This document shows positions 1 through 6,618 of a stretch of 8,223 bases of DNA, one piece after another. Below the pieces are notes generated by a model that was given only the letters and a program-made list of their open reading frames with translations, made no database searches and was not told where the DNA came from. The position numbers and the translations under genes are program-made. The DNA comes from Chitinophagaceae bacterium. GTDB taxonomy: Bacteria > Bacteroidota > Bacteroidia > Chitinophagales > Chitinophagaceae. The stretch covers positions 1 through 8,223 of the forward strand of contig DMRT01000235.1 of assembly GCA_003455235.1 (NCBI GenBank). Reading direction: 5' to 3'. The first letter of the stretch is position 1. Each line of letters starts with the position of its first letter.

Positions 1-362
1 GGGCCGAAGCGGTAAAGAACGGGAAAGAAGAAGGATGGTACAGGGCCTGGTTCCGTGACTTTGGAAGTTTTCAGCTGATGGCCGATACCATTGCACCCGT
101 AATTACACCCGTTGGTTTTAAAAACGGCATGAACACAGCTAAACTAAAACAACTCGCATTTGTTGTAACAGACAATACCGAAGAAATAAAAAAATTCAAC
201 GCAACACTGGATGGCAGCTGGCTCCGTTTCAGCAACGATAAAGGACGGCGCTTTGTTTATGCATTCGATGAACACTGCCCGCCGGGTGAACACGAATTAA
301 TTATTACGGCCGAGGACCAGGTGGGGAATATTAGTACGAGGGCCTATAAATTTTCAAGGTAG
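1..362 (+). CDS. C-terminal fragment of probable M23-family peptidase (5' end outside window)
   Basis: The reading frame is open from base 3 to a TAG at 360-362, so this is the last 119 codons of a gene that begins upstream; the ATG at 78 is internal. The visible part begins with a GWYRAWFRDFGSF stretch, then DTIAPVITP, then about 80 residues of alternating beta-strand pattern with a late AEDQVGNIS segment. This looks like the Ig-like beta-sandwich domain that closes many secreted Bacteroidota M23 (LytM-type) endopeptidases, which cut peptidoglycan cross-links. The catalytic HxxxD and HxH motifs would lie outside the window, so the peptidase call rests only on resemblance of the tail domain. 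Another secreted protein with the same fold is possible. No terminator with a T-tract follows. Confidence 0.6.
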   Translation, partial: AEAVKNGKEEGWYRAWFRDFGSFQLMADTIAPVITPVGFKNGMNTAKLKQLAFVVTDNTEEIKKFNATLDGSWLRFSNDKGRRFVYAFDEHCPPGEHELIITAEDQVGNISTRAYKFSR

Positions 363-370
363 TGCAGCGT

Positions 371-435
371 ATTGGATTACTGGTTTACTAGTTTATTGGC
401 AAATACATGCAACACGAATAAACCAGTAACTCAAT
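371..435. repeat. Imperfect inverted repeat, 17-nt arms, 31-nt loop
   Basis: The left arm (371-387, attggattactggttta) pairs with the right arm (419-435, taaaccagtaactcaat) at 15 of 17 positions; the two mismatches are adjacent. The left arm also starts an 8-nt near-tandem, actggttt then actagttt (379-394). The element fills most of the 89-bp gap between the upstream gene and bcp. No T-run follows on either strand, so it is not a standard intrinsic terminator. It could be an mRNA processing or attenuation hairpin, or a copy of a dispersed intergenic repeat. Confidence 0.6.
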
Positions 436-451
436 AAAATAATTATACATC

Positions 452-937
452 ATGCCAACACATATAACAGAAGGACAGAAAGCGCCTGCATTCAAAAGCA
501 AAGACCAGGATGGCAATCCCGTTGCATTAAGCGATTACCTGGGTAAAAAAGTGGTATTGTATTTTTATCCCGAAGACGACACACCCACCTGCACCATCCA
601 GGCCTGCAACCTGCGTGACAACTATGCCTTACTGAAAAAGCATGGCCTGGTGGTACTGGGCGTGAGCCCGGACGAAGAAAAAAAACATAAAAAGTTCGAA
701 GCAAAATACAATCTACCCTTCACCTTGCTGGCCGACCCTGGTCACCAGATCATTGACAAATACGGGGTATGGGGAGAGAAGCAATTATATGGCCGTAATT
801 ACATGGGCCTGCACCGTACCACGTTCCTCATTGATGAAAAAGGAATTGTTAAAAAGATATTTTTACGGCCCAAAAACAAGCAGCACGCCGAAGAAATCAT
901 CGCTGCCTGGCAACTTATTGAGGGAAAGAAGCGTTAG
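452..937 (+). CDS. bcp: Thioredoxin-dependent thiol peroxidase (BCP/PrxQ-type peroxiredoxin)
   Basis: A 161-residue peroxiredoxin that reduces hydrogen peroxide and organic hydroperoxides in the cytoplasm, with electrons from thioredoxin. The motif YFYPEDDTPTCTIQAC holds the family P-x3-T-x2-C signature: Pro40, Thr44, peroxidatic Cys47, and resolving Cys52 five residues later, the atypical 2-Cys PrxQ arrangement. The segment YGRNYMGLHRTTFLID carries the conserved active-site Arg. Most relatives have Gly before the peroxidatic Cys; here it is Thr46, a mild change. Length is normal for the family. The ATG at 452 gives the expected N-terminus (GQKAPAFKSKDQDG). There is no purine-rich ribosome-binding site, as usual in this phylum. 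The lipoprotein gene starts 27 bp after the stop and may share the transcript. Confidence 0.95.
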   Translation: MPTHITEGQKAPAFKSKDQDGNPVALSDYLGKKVVLYFYPEDDTPTCTIQACNLRDNYALLKKHGLVVLGVSPDEEKKHKKFEAKYNLPFTLLADPGHQIIDKYGVWGEKQLYGRNYMGLHRTTFLIDEKGIVKKIFLRPKNKQHAEEIIAAWQLIEGKKR

Positions 938-964
938 CTCATAAGTACGCATAAAACTCCCTCT

Positions 965-1336
965 ATGAAAAAGATTATCCTCCCCTCATTTATTATTGCT
1001 GCCACCTTATTTTTAATATCCTGCAGCAAAAGCAGCCCGGGAAATGGTGGTGGAAACGGAAGCGGCATTACCTTCTCCTGTTCAGGCATCAGTCCGAAAT
1101 TTTCCACCGACGTACAACCGATCCTTACCAGTGTATGTTCCATCAACAGCAACTGTCATGGAGCCGGCAGCGGCAATTCGGGCGGGCCGTTCAACAACCA
1201 GGCTGAAGTATTTGCAAAACGTTCGAACATCCGGGCCGCCATTCTTGCCGGCACCATGCCACAGGGTGGTTCATTGACGCAGTCGCAGATCAACGCCTTT
1301 ATCTGCTGGATCGACAACGGGGCACCGAACAATTAA
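965..1336 (+). CDS. Small cytochrome-c-like lipoprotein, function unknown
   Basis: A 123-residue protein with a type II signal peptide: MKK, a hydrophobic stretch, then lipobox L-I-S-C with lipidated Cys20. A Ser/Gly-rich linker (about 21-36) follows. The rest resembles the cytochrome-c-like domains of Bacteroidota and Planctomycetes: FSTDVQPIL, a Cys-His site, a GTMP motif with Met98, and a closing CWIDNGAP. In a true cytochrome c the Cys-His site would be CxxCH and Met would be the distal iron ligand. Here it is Cys58-SINSN-Cys64-His65, with five residues between the cysteines, so covalent heme attachment is uncertain. Cys39 and Cys114 could form a disulfide. Its likely place is the periplasmic face of the inner or outer membrane. 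The gene follows bcp by 27 bp, and its TAA overlaps the birA stop. Confidence 0.75.
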   Translation: MKKIILPSFIIAATLFLISCSKSSPGNGGGNGSGITFSCSGISPKFSTDVQPILTSVCSINSNCHGAGSGNSGGPFNNQAEVFAKRSNIRAAILAGTMPQGGSLTQSQINAFICWIDNGAPNN

Positions 1337-2082
1337 CGCGGCGACTCGATTACCCAATCCACCTGCCCAAAATCAAATTCCCTTCCGGCAGTACCCGATG
1401 TAATCAATTTGCCTTCTTCCGAAACACCCCGGATGGTTACTTCAATCGGTTCTCCGTTTACAACCAGCATTACGGGTTGATCTTTTTTATACAGGTGCCG
1501 GTTATAGGCTTCCAGTACCGCTGCAGCGCCCTGTTCCTGCAGCAATGAAACATGCTTCATCAGTAGCCCGCAGAGCTCATGGGCAAGAGCCACCGCATCA
1601 AATTCTTTCCCGGTGATCTGCTTCAGCGATACCGGGTTGGGCAGCGATGCATCAAAAACCGTTTGGTTAATGTTGATACCGGTTCCTACCACGGCCCATT
1701 TCCATGTTTTTCCGTGAAATACGTTTTCGATCAGGATACCCCCTGCCTTCCTGTCACGCCAGTAAAGATCATTGGGCCATTTTATTTTTGTTTCCGGGCC
1801 GGCATGGGCCGAAAAAAACTCAAAACAGGCCAGTGCCACCGCGGCGCTCAGGTGAAACTGCCCAATGGGGCCGGTACGCCCGGGCTGTAATACGAGGCTC
1901 ATGGCAATATTCTTCCCCGGCTCGGTTTTCCAGTGCTTTCCCCGTTGTCCCTTGCCGGCTGTTTGGGACATGGAAAACCAGGCCATGCCATGATTTGCCA
2001 ATCCAGCATGCAGCTGTTGCATGGCATAGTTGTTGGTACTGTCCACCGACTCCAGTATTTGTAAAAAACCTGCTGCAGGCAT
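1333..2082 (-). CDS. birA: Biotin--[acetyl-CoA-carboxylase] ligase, without DNA-binding domain
   Basis: This enzyme makes biotinyl-5'-AMP from biotin and ATP and transfers biotin to the carrier-domain lysine of acetyl-CoA carboxylase and related carboxylases. The 249 residues show the family motifs in order: DSTN (14-17), the biotinyl-AMP loop GKGQRGKHW (43-51), KWPND (101-105), the catalytic Lys in KAGGILIE (112-119), GTGININ (133-139), and a small C-terminal beta-barrel from about 205. There is no N-terminal winged-helix domain, so it is a monofunctional (group I) ligase and should not repress biotin genes. The start is the ATG at 2082. It is transcribed divergently from rsfS and converges on the lipoprotein gene. 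I see only a weak candidate minus-strand promoter (TTG at 2154-2152, 19-nt spacer, TAGCTTGC at 2132-2125). Confidence 0.95.
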   Translation of the reverse strand: MPAAGFLQILESVDSTNNYAMQQLHAGLANHGMAWFSMSQTAGKGQRGKHWKTEPGKNIAMSLVLQPGRTGPIGQFHLSAAVALACFEFFSAHAGPETKIKWPNDLYWRDRKAGGILIENVFHGKTWKWAVVGTGININQTVFDASLPNPVSLKQITGKEFDAVALAHELCGLLMKHVSLLQEQGAAAVLEAYNRHLYKKDQPVMLVVNGEPIEVTIRGVSEEGKLITSGTAGREFDFGQVDWVIESPR

Positions 2083-2084
2083 AA

Positions 2085-2115
2085 TTGAACCAATGGCAAA
2101 GAAGTGTTACTTTTG
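2085..2115 (+). promoter_or_regulatory. Bacteroidota-type sigma-A promoter for the rsfS-ftsH run
   Basis: TTG at 2085-2087 and TACTTTTG at 2108-2115 are separated by 20 nt. This matches the phylum's -33 TTTG / -7 TAnnTTTG consensus at every fixed -7 position. Transcription would begin near 2122, leaving a leader of about 58 nt before the GTG at 2180. The -33 element lies only 3 bp outside the birA start codon, so the two divergent genes share a compact control region. Assignment is by motif only. Confidence 0.7.
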
Positions 2116-2125
2116 CCGTTGTTCG

Positions 2126-2139
2126 CAAGCTACAAGCTA
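2126..2139. repeat. Tandem 7-mer (caagcta x2) in the divergent control region
   Basis: Two exact head-to-tail copies of caagcta, with one further matching base (c at 2140). It lies just downstream of the predicted rsfS start site and on the birA upstream side. It may be an operator, a leader element, or chance. On the minus strand it reads tagcttgtagcttg, which supplies two weak -7-like hexamers for birA. Confidence 0.5.
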
Positions 2140-2179
2140 CTTGGTGAAAAACAATCCCGCCGGGACATAAAAGGGCCGG

Positions 2180-2614
2180 GTGGTACAAAAAAAACAAAAA
2201 CCGCATCACAATTTGAATAACCTGAACGCATTGAGCAGCCGTAAAAAGAGCAGTGTGGTACGTCTGACGAGAAACAGCAAGATCTTCAAAACCATCATAC
2301 ATGCCATTGAGGAGAAAAAAGGCGAAAAGATCGTGAGCCTCGATCTCCGGAAAATACCCGAAGCCGTGGCCGATTTTTTTATAATTTGCCAGGCCAGCAA
2401 CCCCACCCAGCTGAAAGCCATTGCCGATTTTGTGGAAACAGATCTGAAGCAAAAATGCGGGGAACTTCCGTATAAACACGAAGGCAGGCAGGCGCAGCAA
2501 TGGATACTGATCGACTATGTGAACATTGTGGTGCATGTGATGCTGCCCGAACCCAGGAAGTTTTACCAGCTGGAAGAGATGTGGAGTGATGCTCCCATGA
2601 TGGAACACAGCTGA
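2180..2614 (+). CDS. rsfS: Ribosome silencing factor RsfS (DUF143/Iojap family)
   Basis: RsfS binds ribosomal protein L14 on the free 50S subunit and blocks joining with 30S, lowering translation in stationary phase or starvation. The core is clear: KIFKTIIHAIEEKKGE, VSLDLRKIPEAVADFFIIC, the KHEG element and WILIDYVNIVVHVM, followed by RKFYQLEEMW. The start is unusual. An in-frame TAA lies at 2168-2170 and no ATG occurs before the core, so initiation must use GTG 2180, TTG 2213, TTG 2231 or GTG 2255. I chose GTG 2180 (144 residues) because it gives the fullest lysine-rich N-terminal tail and sits about 58 nt from the predicted transcription start. The tail (about residues 1-33) is longer than in E. 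coli RsfS. ftsH follows after 89 bp. Confidence 0.9.
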   Translation: MVQKKQKPHHNLNNLNALSSRKKSSVVRLTRNSKIFKTIIHAIEEKKGEKIVSLDLRKIPEAVADFFIICQASNPTQLKAIADFVETDLKQKCGELPYKHEGRQAQQWILIDYVNIVVHVMLPEPRKFYQLEEMWSDAPMMEHS

Positions 2615-2703
2615 ACAGCATTTAAAACAATAATAAAACCAGATCGTCTGTTATATAAAGCCGGCAAAAAAACCGGAACGTATCCAAAAAAACGCCCGAT
2701 ACT

Positions 2704-4779
2704 ATGAGTCAAGACAGCAATAGAAAATACAACCCTGATAATTTGCCACCCAAAGGTGACGATCCCAATAAAAAAAGAGGCCGGATGAGTATCTACTGGC
2801 TCTATGGTATCATTTTTTTATCCATCGTGGGCTACAGCCTGTTTAATAATGTAAGCAGCGCCGGCATCGAAACCGATCAGCAGAAATTTTACAGCATGGT
2901 ATTACAGGGCGACGTGACCAAGATCCGCACCATCCGTAATAAAAAGATTGTACGTGTTTTTCTGAACCCCGACAGCCTGAAAGCCAAAGCCGCCGTATAC
3001 AGGCAATTGCTGAATCAGAAACCGGATGAGAAAAATTATGAGTCGGCCGTTACCATTAAGGCTGACCGTCCGCAATTATACTTCAGCATCATCGACGATA
3101 AAACCTTCGCCACCCAGCTTGGTGAATTTTATAAAAAGAACAATATTGTAAAAGAGATCCCCGACAGCCCGGATGATGAGGACCAATGGCTGGGCCAGCT
3201 CATCAGCACCCTGCTTCCGCTTTTGCTCATCGGACTGTTGTTCATTATGATGATGCGCAAAGTAGGTGGCCCCGGCGGCGGTGGTGGCCCCGGCGGCATC
3301 TTCAGCATCGGTAAATCGAAAGCAACGCTGTTTGAAAAAGGTACCCGTGTAAATATCAACTTCGGCGATGTAGCCGGTCTTGATGAAGCCAAGGTGGAAG
3401 TGATGGAGATTGTTGACTTCTTAAAGAACCCGAAAAAATATACAGCGCTCGGCGGTAAAATTCCAAAAGGTGCATTGCTGGTTGGCCCTCCGGGCACCGG
3501 TAAAACCCTCCTGGCAAAAGCCGTTGCCGGTGAAGCGCAGGTTCCCTTCTTCAGCCTCAGTGGAAGTGATTTTGTGGAGATGTTTGTAGGCGTAGGCGCC
3601 AGCCGGGTACGTGACCTGTTTAAACAGGCAAGAGAAAAAGCGCCCTGCATCATTTTTATTGACGAGATCGATGCCATCGGCCGTGCAAGGGGAAAGAACA
3701 TGATGATGAGCAATGATGAAAGGGAAAATACCCTGAACCAGTTGCTCGTGGAAATGGATGGTTTCGGAACCGACCTCGGCATTATCATCCTGGCTGCCAC
3801 CAACCGGCCGGATGTACTCGACAGCGCCTTGCTGCGCCCGGGCCGTTTCGACAGGCAGATCTCTATCGATCGCCCCGACCTGGTGGGCCGTGAAGCAATT
3901 TTCAAAGTACATTTAGCGCCTATTAAAGTTTCGCAAACATTAGACATCCATAAACTCTCCGAACAAACACCAGGCTTTGCCGGTGCCGATATTGCCAACG
4001 TATGCAATGAAGCAGCCCTTATCGCTGCACGCAAGGGGAAAGATGCAGTGGACATGAGCGACTTCCAGGATGCCATCGACCGGGTGATCGGGGGATTGGA
4101 GAAAAAGAACAAGATCATTTCTCCCGAAGAAAAAGAGATCATCGCCTACCACGAAGCCGGCCACGCCATCTGCGGCTGGTACCTGGAACATGCCTATCCG
4201 CTGCTGAAGGTAACGGTGGTACCGAGGGGAACCGCGGCCTTGGGTTATGCCCAATACACCCCCAAGGAACAATACCTGTACAACACCGACCAGCTGATGG
4301 ACCAGATCTGCATGACCCTTGGCGGAAGAGCCAGCGAAGACATCTTCTTCGGAAAGATCAGCACCGGCGCCAGCAACGACCTGCAGCAGATCACCAAGAT
4401 CGCTTACAGCATGATCACCGTTTACGGCATGAATGACAAAGTGGGTAATATCAGTTATTATGATCCCAACCAGGAAAATGTATTTACCAAACCATTCAGT
4501 GAAGAAACCGGGAAAATGATTGATGAAGAAGTACGCAACCTCATCGACAAAGCCTACCAGATCACCAAGAGCCTCCTGCTGGAGAAGAAAGGCGATGTGG
4601 AAAAACTGGCGAAGGAATTATTGAAAAAAGAAGTGCTTTTTAAGAGTGATGTGGAAGCATTGATCGGCAAACGTCCGTTCGAGGAAAAGAAAGCACTGGA
4701 AATAGACGAACACACAGCGGTAAACGAAGAACCCAGATCGGCCATGCCCGATGAATTAAAAACACCACCAGCTATTTAA
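2704..4779 (+). CDS. ftsH: ATP-dependent zinc metalloprotease FtsH
   Basis: A membrane-anchored hexameric AAA+ protease that extracts and degrades misassembled membrane proteins and selected cytoplasmic regulators. The 691 residues are complete. A charged cytoplasmic tail is followed by TM1 (about 29-47), an extracytoplasmic domain (about 48-165), TM2 (about 167-184) and a glycine-rich linker ([11 protein letters not shown], 188-198). In the AAA+ module: Walker A GPPGTGKT (261-268), pore loop FVGVG (294-298), Walker B IIFIDE (316-321), and a second region of homology with arginine fingers Arg378 and Arg381. The peptidase zinc motif is HEAGH (483-487) with third ligand Asp559 in GASND. All catalytic residues are present. 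The acidic tail from about 665 is unconserved in appearance. A weak CCGG-A-rich-CCGG fold at 2661-2676 lies upstream but lacks a T-tract. lutC begins 3 bp after the stop, so the two are surely co-transcribed. Confidence 0.98.
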   Translation: MSQDSNRKYNPDNLPPKGDDPNKKRGRMSIYWLYGIIFLSIVGYSLFNNVSSAGIETDQQKFYSMVLQGDVTKIRTIRNKKIVRVFLNPDSLKAKAAVYRQLLNQKPDEKNYESAVTIKADRPQLYFSIIDDKTFATQLGEFYKKNNIVKEIPDSPDDEDQWLGQLISTLLPLLLIGLLFIMMMRKVGGPGGGGGPGGIFSIGKSKATLFEKGTRVNINFGDVAGLDEAKVEVMEIVDFLKNPKKYTALGGKIPKGALLVGPPGTGKTLLAKAVAGEAQVPFFSLSGSDFVEMFVGVGASRVRDLFKQAREKAPCIIFIDEIDAIGRARGKNMMMSNDERENTLNQLLVEMDGFGTDLGIIILAATNRPDVLDSALLRPGRFDRQISIDRPDLVGREAIFKVHLAPIKVSQTLDIHKLSEQTPGFAGADIANVCNEAALIAARKGKDAVDMSDFQDAIDRVIGGLEKKNKIISPEEKEIIAYHEAGHAICGWYLEHAYPLLKVTVVPRGTAALGYAQYTPKEQYLYNTDQLMDQICMTLGGRASEDIFFGKISTGASNDLQQITKIAYSMITVYGMNDKVGNISYYDPNQENVFTKPFSEETGKMIDEEVRNLIDKAYQITKSLLLEKKGDVEKLAKELLKKEVLFKSDVEALIGKRPFEEKKALEIDEHTAVNEEPRSAMPDELKTPPAI

Positions 4780-4782
4780 ACC

Positions 4783-5397
4783 ATGGCGGTATCTCCGGCT
4801 AAAGAAAATATTTTAAAACGGATCAGGAAGGCATTGAGCAATCCTGTTCCGTTGCCTTTTCCGCAAAGCGAAGGAACCAATTCGGTTTTTATGCCGGCAA
4901 CCGAAGACCTGGAGGTTTTGTTTGCACAGGAATTCACCAGCCTGCAGGGTAAGTTTGCTTTTTGTGTGAATGAAGAAGACCTGCTTAACCAGGTAAAACA
5001 ACTGATAGCAGCAAAGGAATGGACGAAGATCTATTGCGATACCGATCCGTGGAAAGAAACATTCAGCAATACCATCAGTCTGGCCACCTGTGATGCATCC
5101 ATCACCGGCTGCGAATACCTGGTGGCCCGTACCGGGTCCATGGTGCTGAGTGCAGCACAGCAAAGCGGCCGAACCGTAAGTGTATATGCCCCGGTACACA
5201 TTTGCATTGCCTTCACCAGTCAACTGGTGTATGATGTAAAAGATGCACTACAGGGTTTAAAAGAAAAATACGCAGGCAATATCCCCTCGCTTATCAGCTT
5301 TGCCACAGGCCCCAGCCGTACCGCCGACATTGAAAAAACCCTGGTAACCGGTGTACATGGTCCCAAAGAAGTGTACTGTTTCCTCGTGGAAGCATAA
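4783..5397 (+). CDS. LutC/YkgG-family LUD-domain protein
   Basis: A 204-residue single-domain protein of the LUD (lactate utilisation) family. Family features visible are the N-terminal helix with KENILKRIRKAL, the central ARTGSMVLS segment (115-123), and the C-terminal GPSRTADIEKT ... GVHGPKE block (176-196). In Bacillus, LutC works with the iron-sulfur proteins LutA and LutB to oxidise L-lactate. No lutA or lutB gene is visible here, so a lactate role cannot be assumed. As I recall, a lone LUD gene behind ftsH is common in Bacteroidota, which suggests a different job, perhaps tied to envelope or stress functions, but that is unknown. The start is the ATG 3 bp after the ftsH stop. No cysteine cluster for an iron-sulfur site is present. 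Confidence 0.88.
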   Translation: MAVSPAKENILKRIRKALSNPVPLPFPQSEGTNSVFMPATEDLEVLFAQEFTSLQGKFAFCVNEEDLLNQVKQLIAAKEWTKIYCDTDPWKETFSNTISLATCDASITGCEYLVARTGSMVLSAAQQSGRTVSVYAPVHICIAFTSQLVYDVKDALQGLKEKYAGNIPSLISFATGPSRTADIEKTLVTGVHGPKEVYCFLVEA

Positions 5398-5427
5398 TTG
5401 CATTTTTACAAGTATCTTTATTGTATA

Positions 5428-5856
5428 ATGAGTACAGAGATTTACAACCTGTTTGTTTACGGATCGCTGCGCAGTGGATTCCGCAATCCCGTGTATCAAT
5501 ACCTTACCAAGTATTTTCACCTGCGGGGTGAAGCGGTGGTAAAAGGCAAATTGTATGACATGGGAGAATTTCCTGTGGCCAGGCCCACCACGGAAGAAAA
5601 ATTTATTTCGGGAGAGCTGTATGCCATTAATGATCCCCGGGAATTTTCCTGGGCCATCGGTCAGCTCGACGACTACGAAGGGCTGAATGCCGAGGAAGGG
5701 GAAACCGCTCCCTACAAACGGGAAGAAGTGATCGCTTACCAGGACGGGCAGCCTCATACATCCTGGATTTACTGGTTCAACGGGAACGTGGACGGAAAGC
5801 CTGAAATAGAGTCGGGCGACCTGCTGCAATACCTCCAGCAGAAAAACAAACCCTAA
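5428..5856 (+). CDS. Gamma-glutamylcyclotransferase (AIG2-like) family protein
   Basis: A 142-residue protein with the family hallmark YGSL (11-14) near the N-terminus, FVYGSLRSG, and the LDDYEG motif (80-85), whose Glu84 fits the general acid/base of gamma-glutamylcyclotransferases. Such enzymes release 5-oxoproline from gamma-glutamyl amino acids or related amines; the substrate here cannot be read from sequence. The frame stays open back to a TTG at 5398 that abuts the lutC stop, but the ATG at 5428 puts the YGSL strand at the usual distance from the N-terminus, so I prefer it. A partial -7-like TATCTTTA lies at 5413-5420 with no well-placed TTG, so a separate promoter is doubtful. It sits 30 bp after lutC and 3 bp before the phosphoesterase gene, within the operon. 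Confidence 0.85.
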   Translation: MSTEIYNLFVYGSLRSGFRNPVYQYLTKYFHLRGEAVVKGKLYDMGEFPVARPTTEEKFISGELYAINDPREFSWAIGQLDDYEGLNAEEGETAPYKREEVIAYQDGQPHTSWIYWFNGNVDGKPEIESGDLLQYLQQKNKP

Positions 5857-5859
5857 CCC

Positions 5860-6618
5860 ATGGAAGCGAGCGTCACAAAAAAGATCTACTTCCTCTCCGA
5901 TTTTCACCTGGGCGCTCCCGATGCAGCCACCAGCCTGCTGCGGGAGAAGAAAATCACCTGTTTCCTCGACGAAATAAAACCTACAGCCGCCGAACTGTTT
6001 ATAGTGGGTGACCTGTTCGACTTCTGGTACGAATACAAAAAAGTGGTGCCCAAAGGATATGTACGCATTCTCGGCAAACTGGCCGAACTCACCGACGCCG
6101 GCATCCCCGTTCATTTTTTTGTGGGCAACCACGACATGTGGATGAAGGATTATTTCCAGAAGGAGCTGAACATTCCGGTATATTTTGAACCGGTGCCCTT
6201 TACCTTCAACGGGAAAAAATTCCTGGTAGGTCATGGTGACGGGCTGGGCCCCGGCGATCATGGATATAAATTCATCAAAAAAATATTCCGCAACAAAGCC
6301 TGCAACTGGCTCTTTGGCATCCTGCCCCCGTTTATCGGCATGGGTATTGCAAACTATTTCAGCCGGCGCAGCCGGGCTCAAACCGGGCAGAGCAATGAAG
6401 TGTTCCTGGGCGAAGACAAGGAATGGTTGATTGTTTACTGCAGGGAAGTATTGCAGCAAACATTTTATGATTACTTCATTTTCGGACACCGGCACCTGCC
6501 CATCGATTTTAAACTGACCGGAAAAAGCAGGTATGTGAACCTGGGCGACTGGATAAAATATTTCAGCTATGCCGTGTTCGACGGAGAAAATTTAGAACTG
6601 AAGTACTATAACAAATGA
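5860..6618 (+). CDS. lpxH: LpxH-like UDP-2,3-diacylglucosamine diphosphatase (calcineurin-type metallophosphoesterase)
   Basis: Likely the lipid A pathway enzyme that cleaves UDP-2,3-diacylglucosamine to lipid X and UMP at the inner face of the inner membrane. The 252 residues carry every metallophosphoesterase motif: SDFHLG with Asp14 and His16, GDLFDFW with Asp51, GNHD with Asn90 and His91, GHGD with His125, and FGHRH with His210 and His212. Between the last two motifs is a helical cap-like insertion (about 130-185) with KFIKKIFRN and an amphipathic segment, as expected for the lipid-binding lid. Family members of this kind are usually about 240-260 residues. One reservation is that I recall classical proteobacterial LpxH having GNRD where this has GNHD, so a related phosphoesterase cannot be excluded. 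Its TGA overlaps the next start (ATGA, 6615-6618). Confidence 0.8.
   Translation: MEASVTKKIYFLSDFHLGAPDAATSLLREKKITCFLDEIKPTAAELFIVGDLFDFWYEYKKVVPKGYVRILGKLAELTDAGIPVHFFVGNHDMWMKDYFQKELNIPVYFEPVPFTFNGKKFLVGHGDGLGPGDHGYKFIKKIFRNKACNWLFGILPPFIGMGIANYFSRRSRAQTGQSNEVFLGEDKEWLIVYCREVLQQTFYDYFIFGHRHLPIDFKLTGKSRYVNLGDWIKYFSYAVFDGENLELKYYNK

Noticed and set aside
2155..2165. Near-palindrome tcccgccggga before the rsfS start
   Set aside because: Stem of five base pairs with a one-base loop; it could not form as a hairpin and is probably chance, though it might be an operator half.
1820..2608. 262-codon minus-strand open frame across the birA 5' end and rsfS
   Set aside because: It runs through the divergent promoter and two well-supported genes and shows no family motif.
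2661..2676. Possible terminator between rsfS and ftsH (CCGG, A-rich loop, CCGG)
   Set aside because: The stem is only 4 bp and no T-tract follows on the plus strand.
3129..4142. 337-codon minus-strand open frame opposite ftsH
   Set aside because: It lies wholly inside the conserved AAA+ domain, with a Ser/Pro/Arg-rich translation typical of an antisense shadow.
5413..5420. TATCTTTA as a -7 box for the cyclotransferase-like gene
   Set aside because: It misses the final G of TAnnTTTG, and no TTG lies 19-21 nt upstream; the gene is better read as part of the operon.
5257..6495. 412-codon open frame on the minus strand across lutC, the cyclotransferase-like gene and the LpxH-like gene
   Set aside because: It spans three genes with clear family motifs and two gene boundaries, and its translation is low-complexity in Phe/Gly/Val with no recognisable domain. 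It is a shadow frame.
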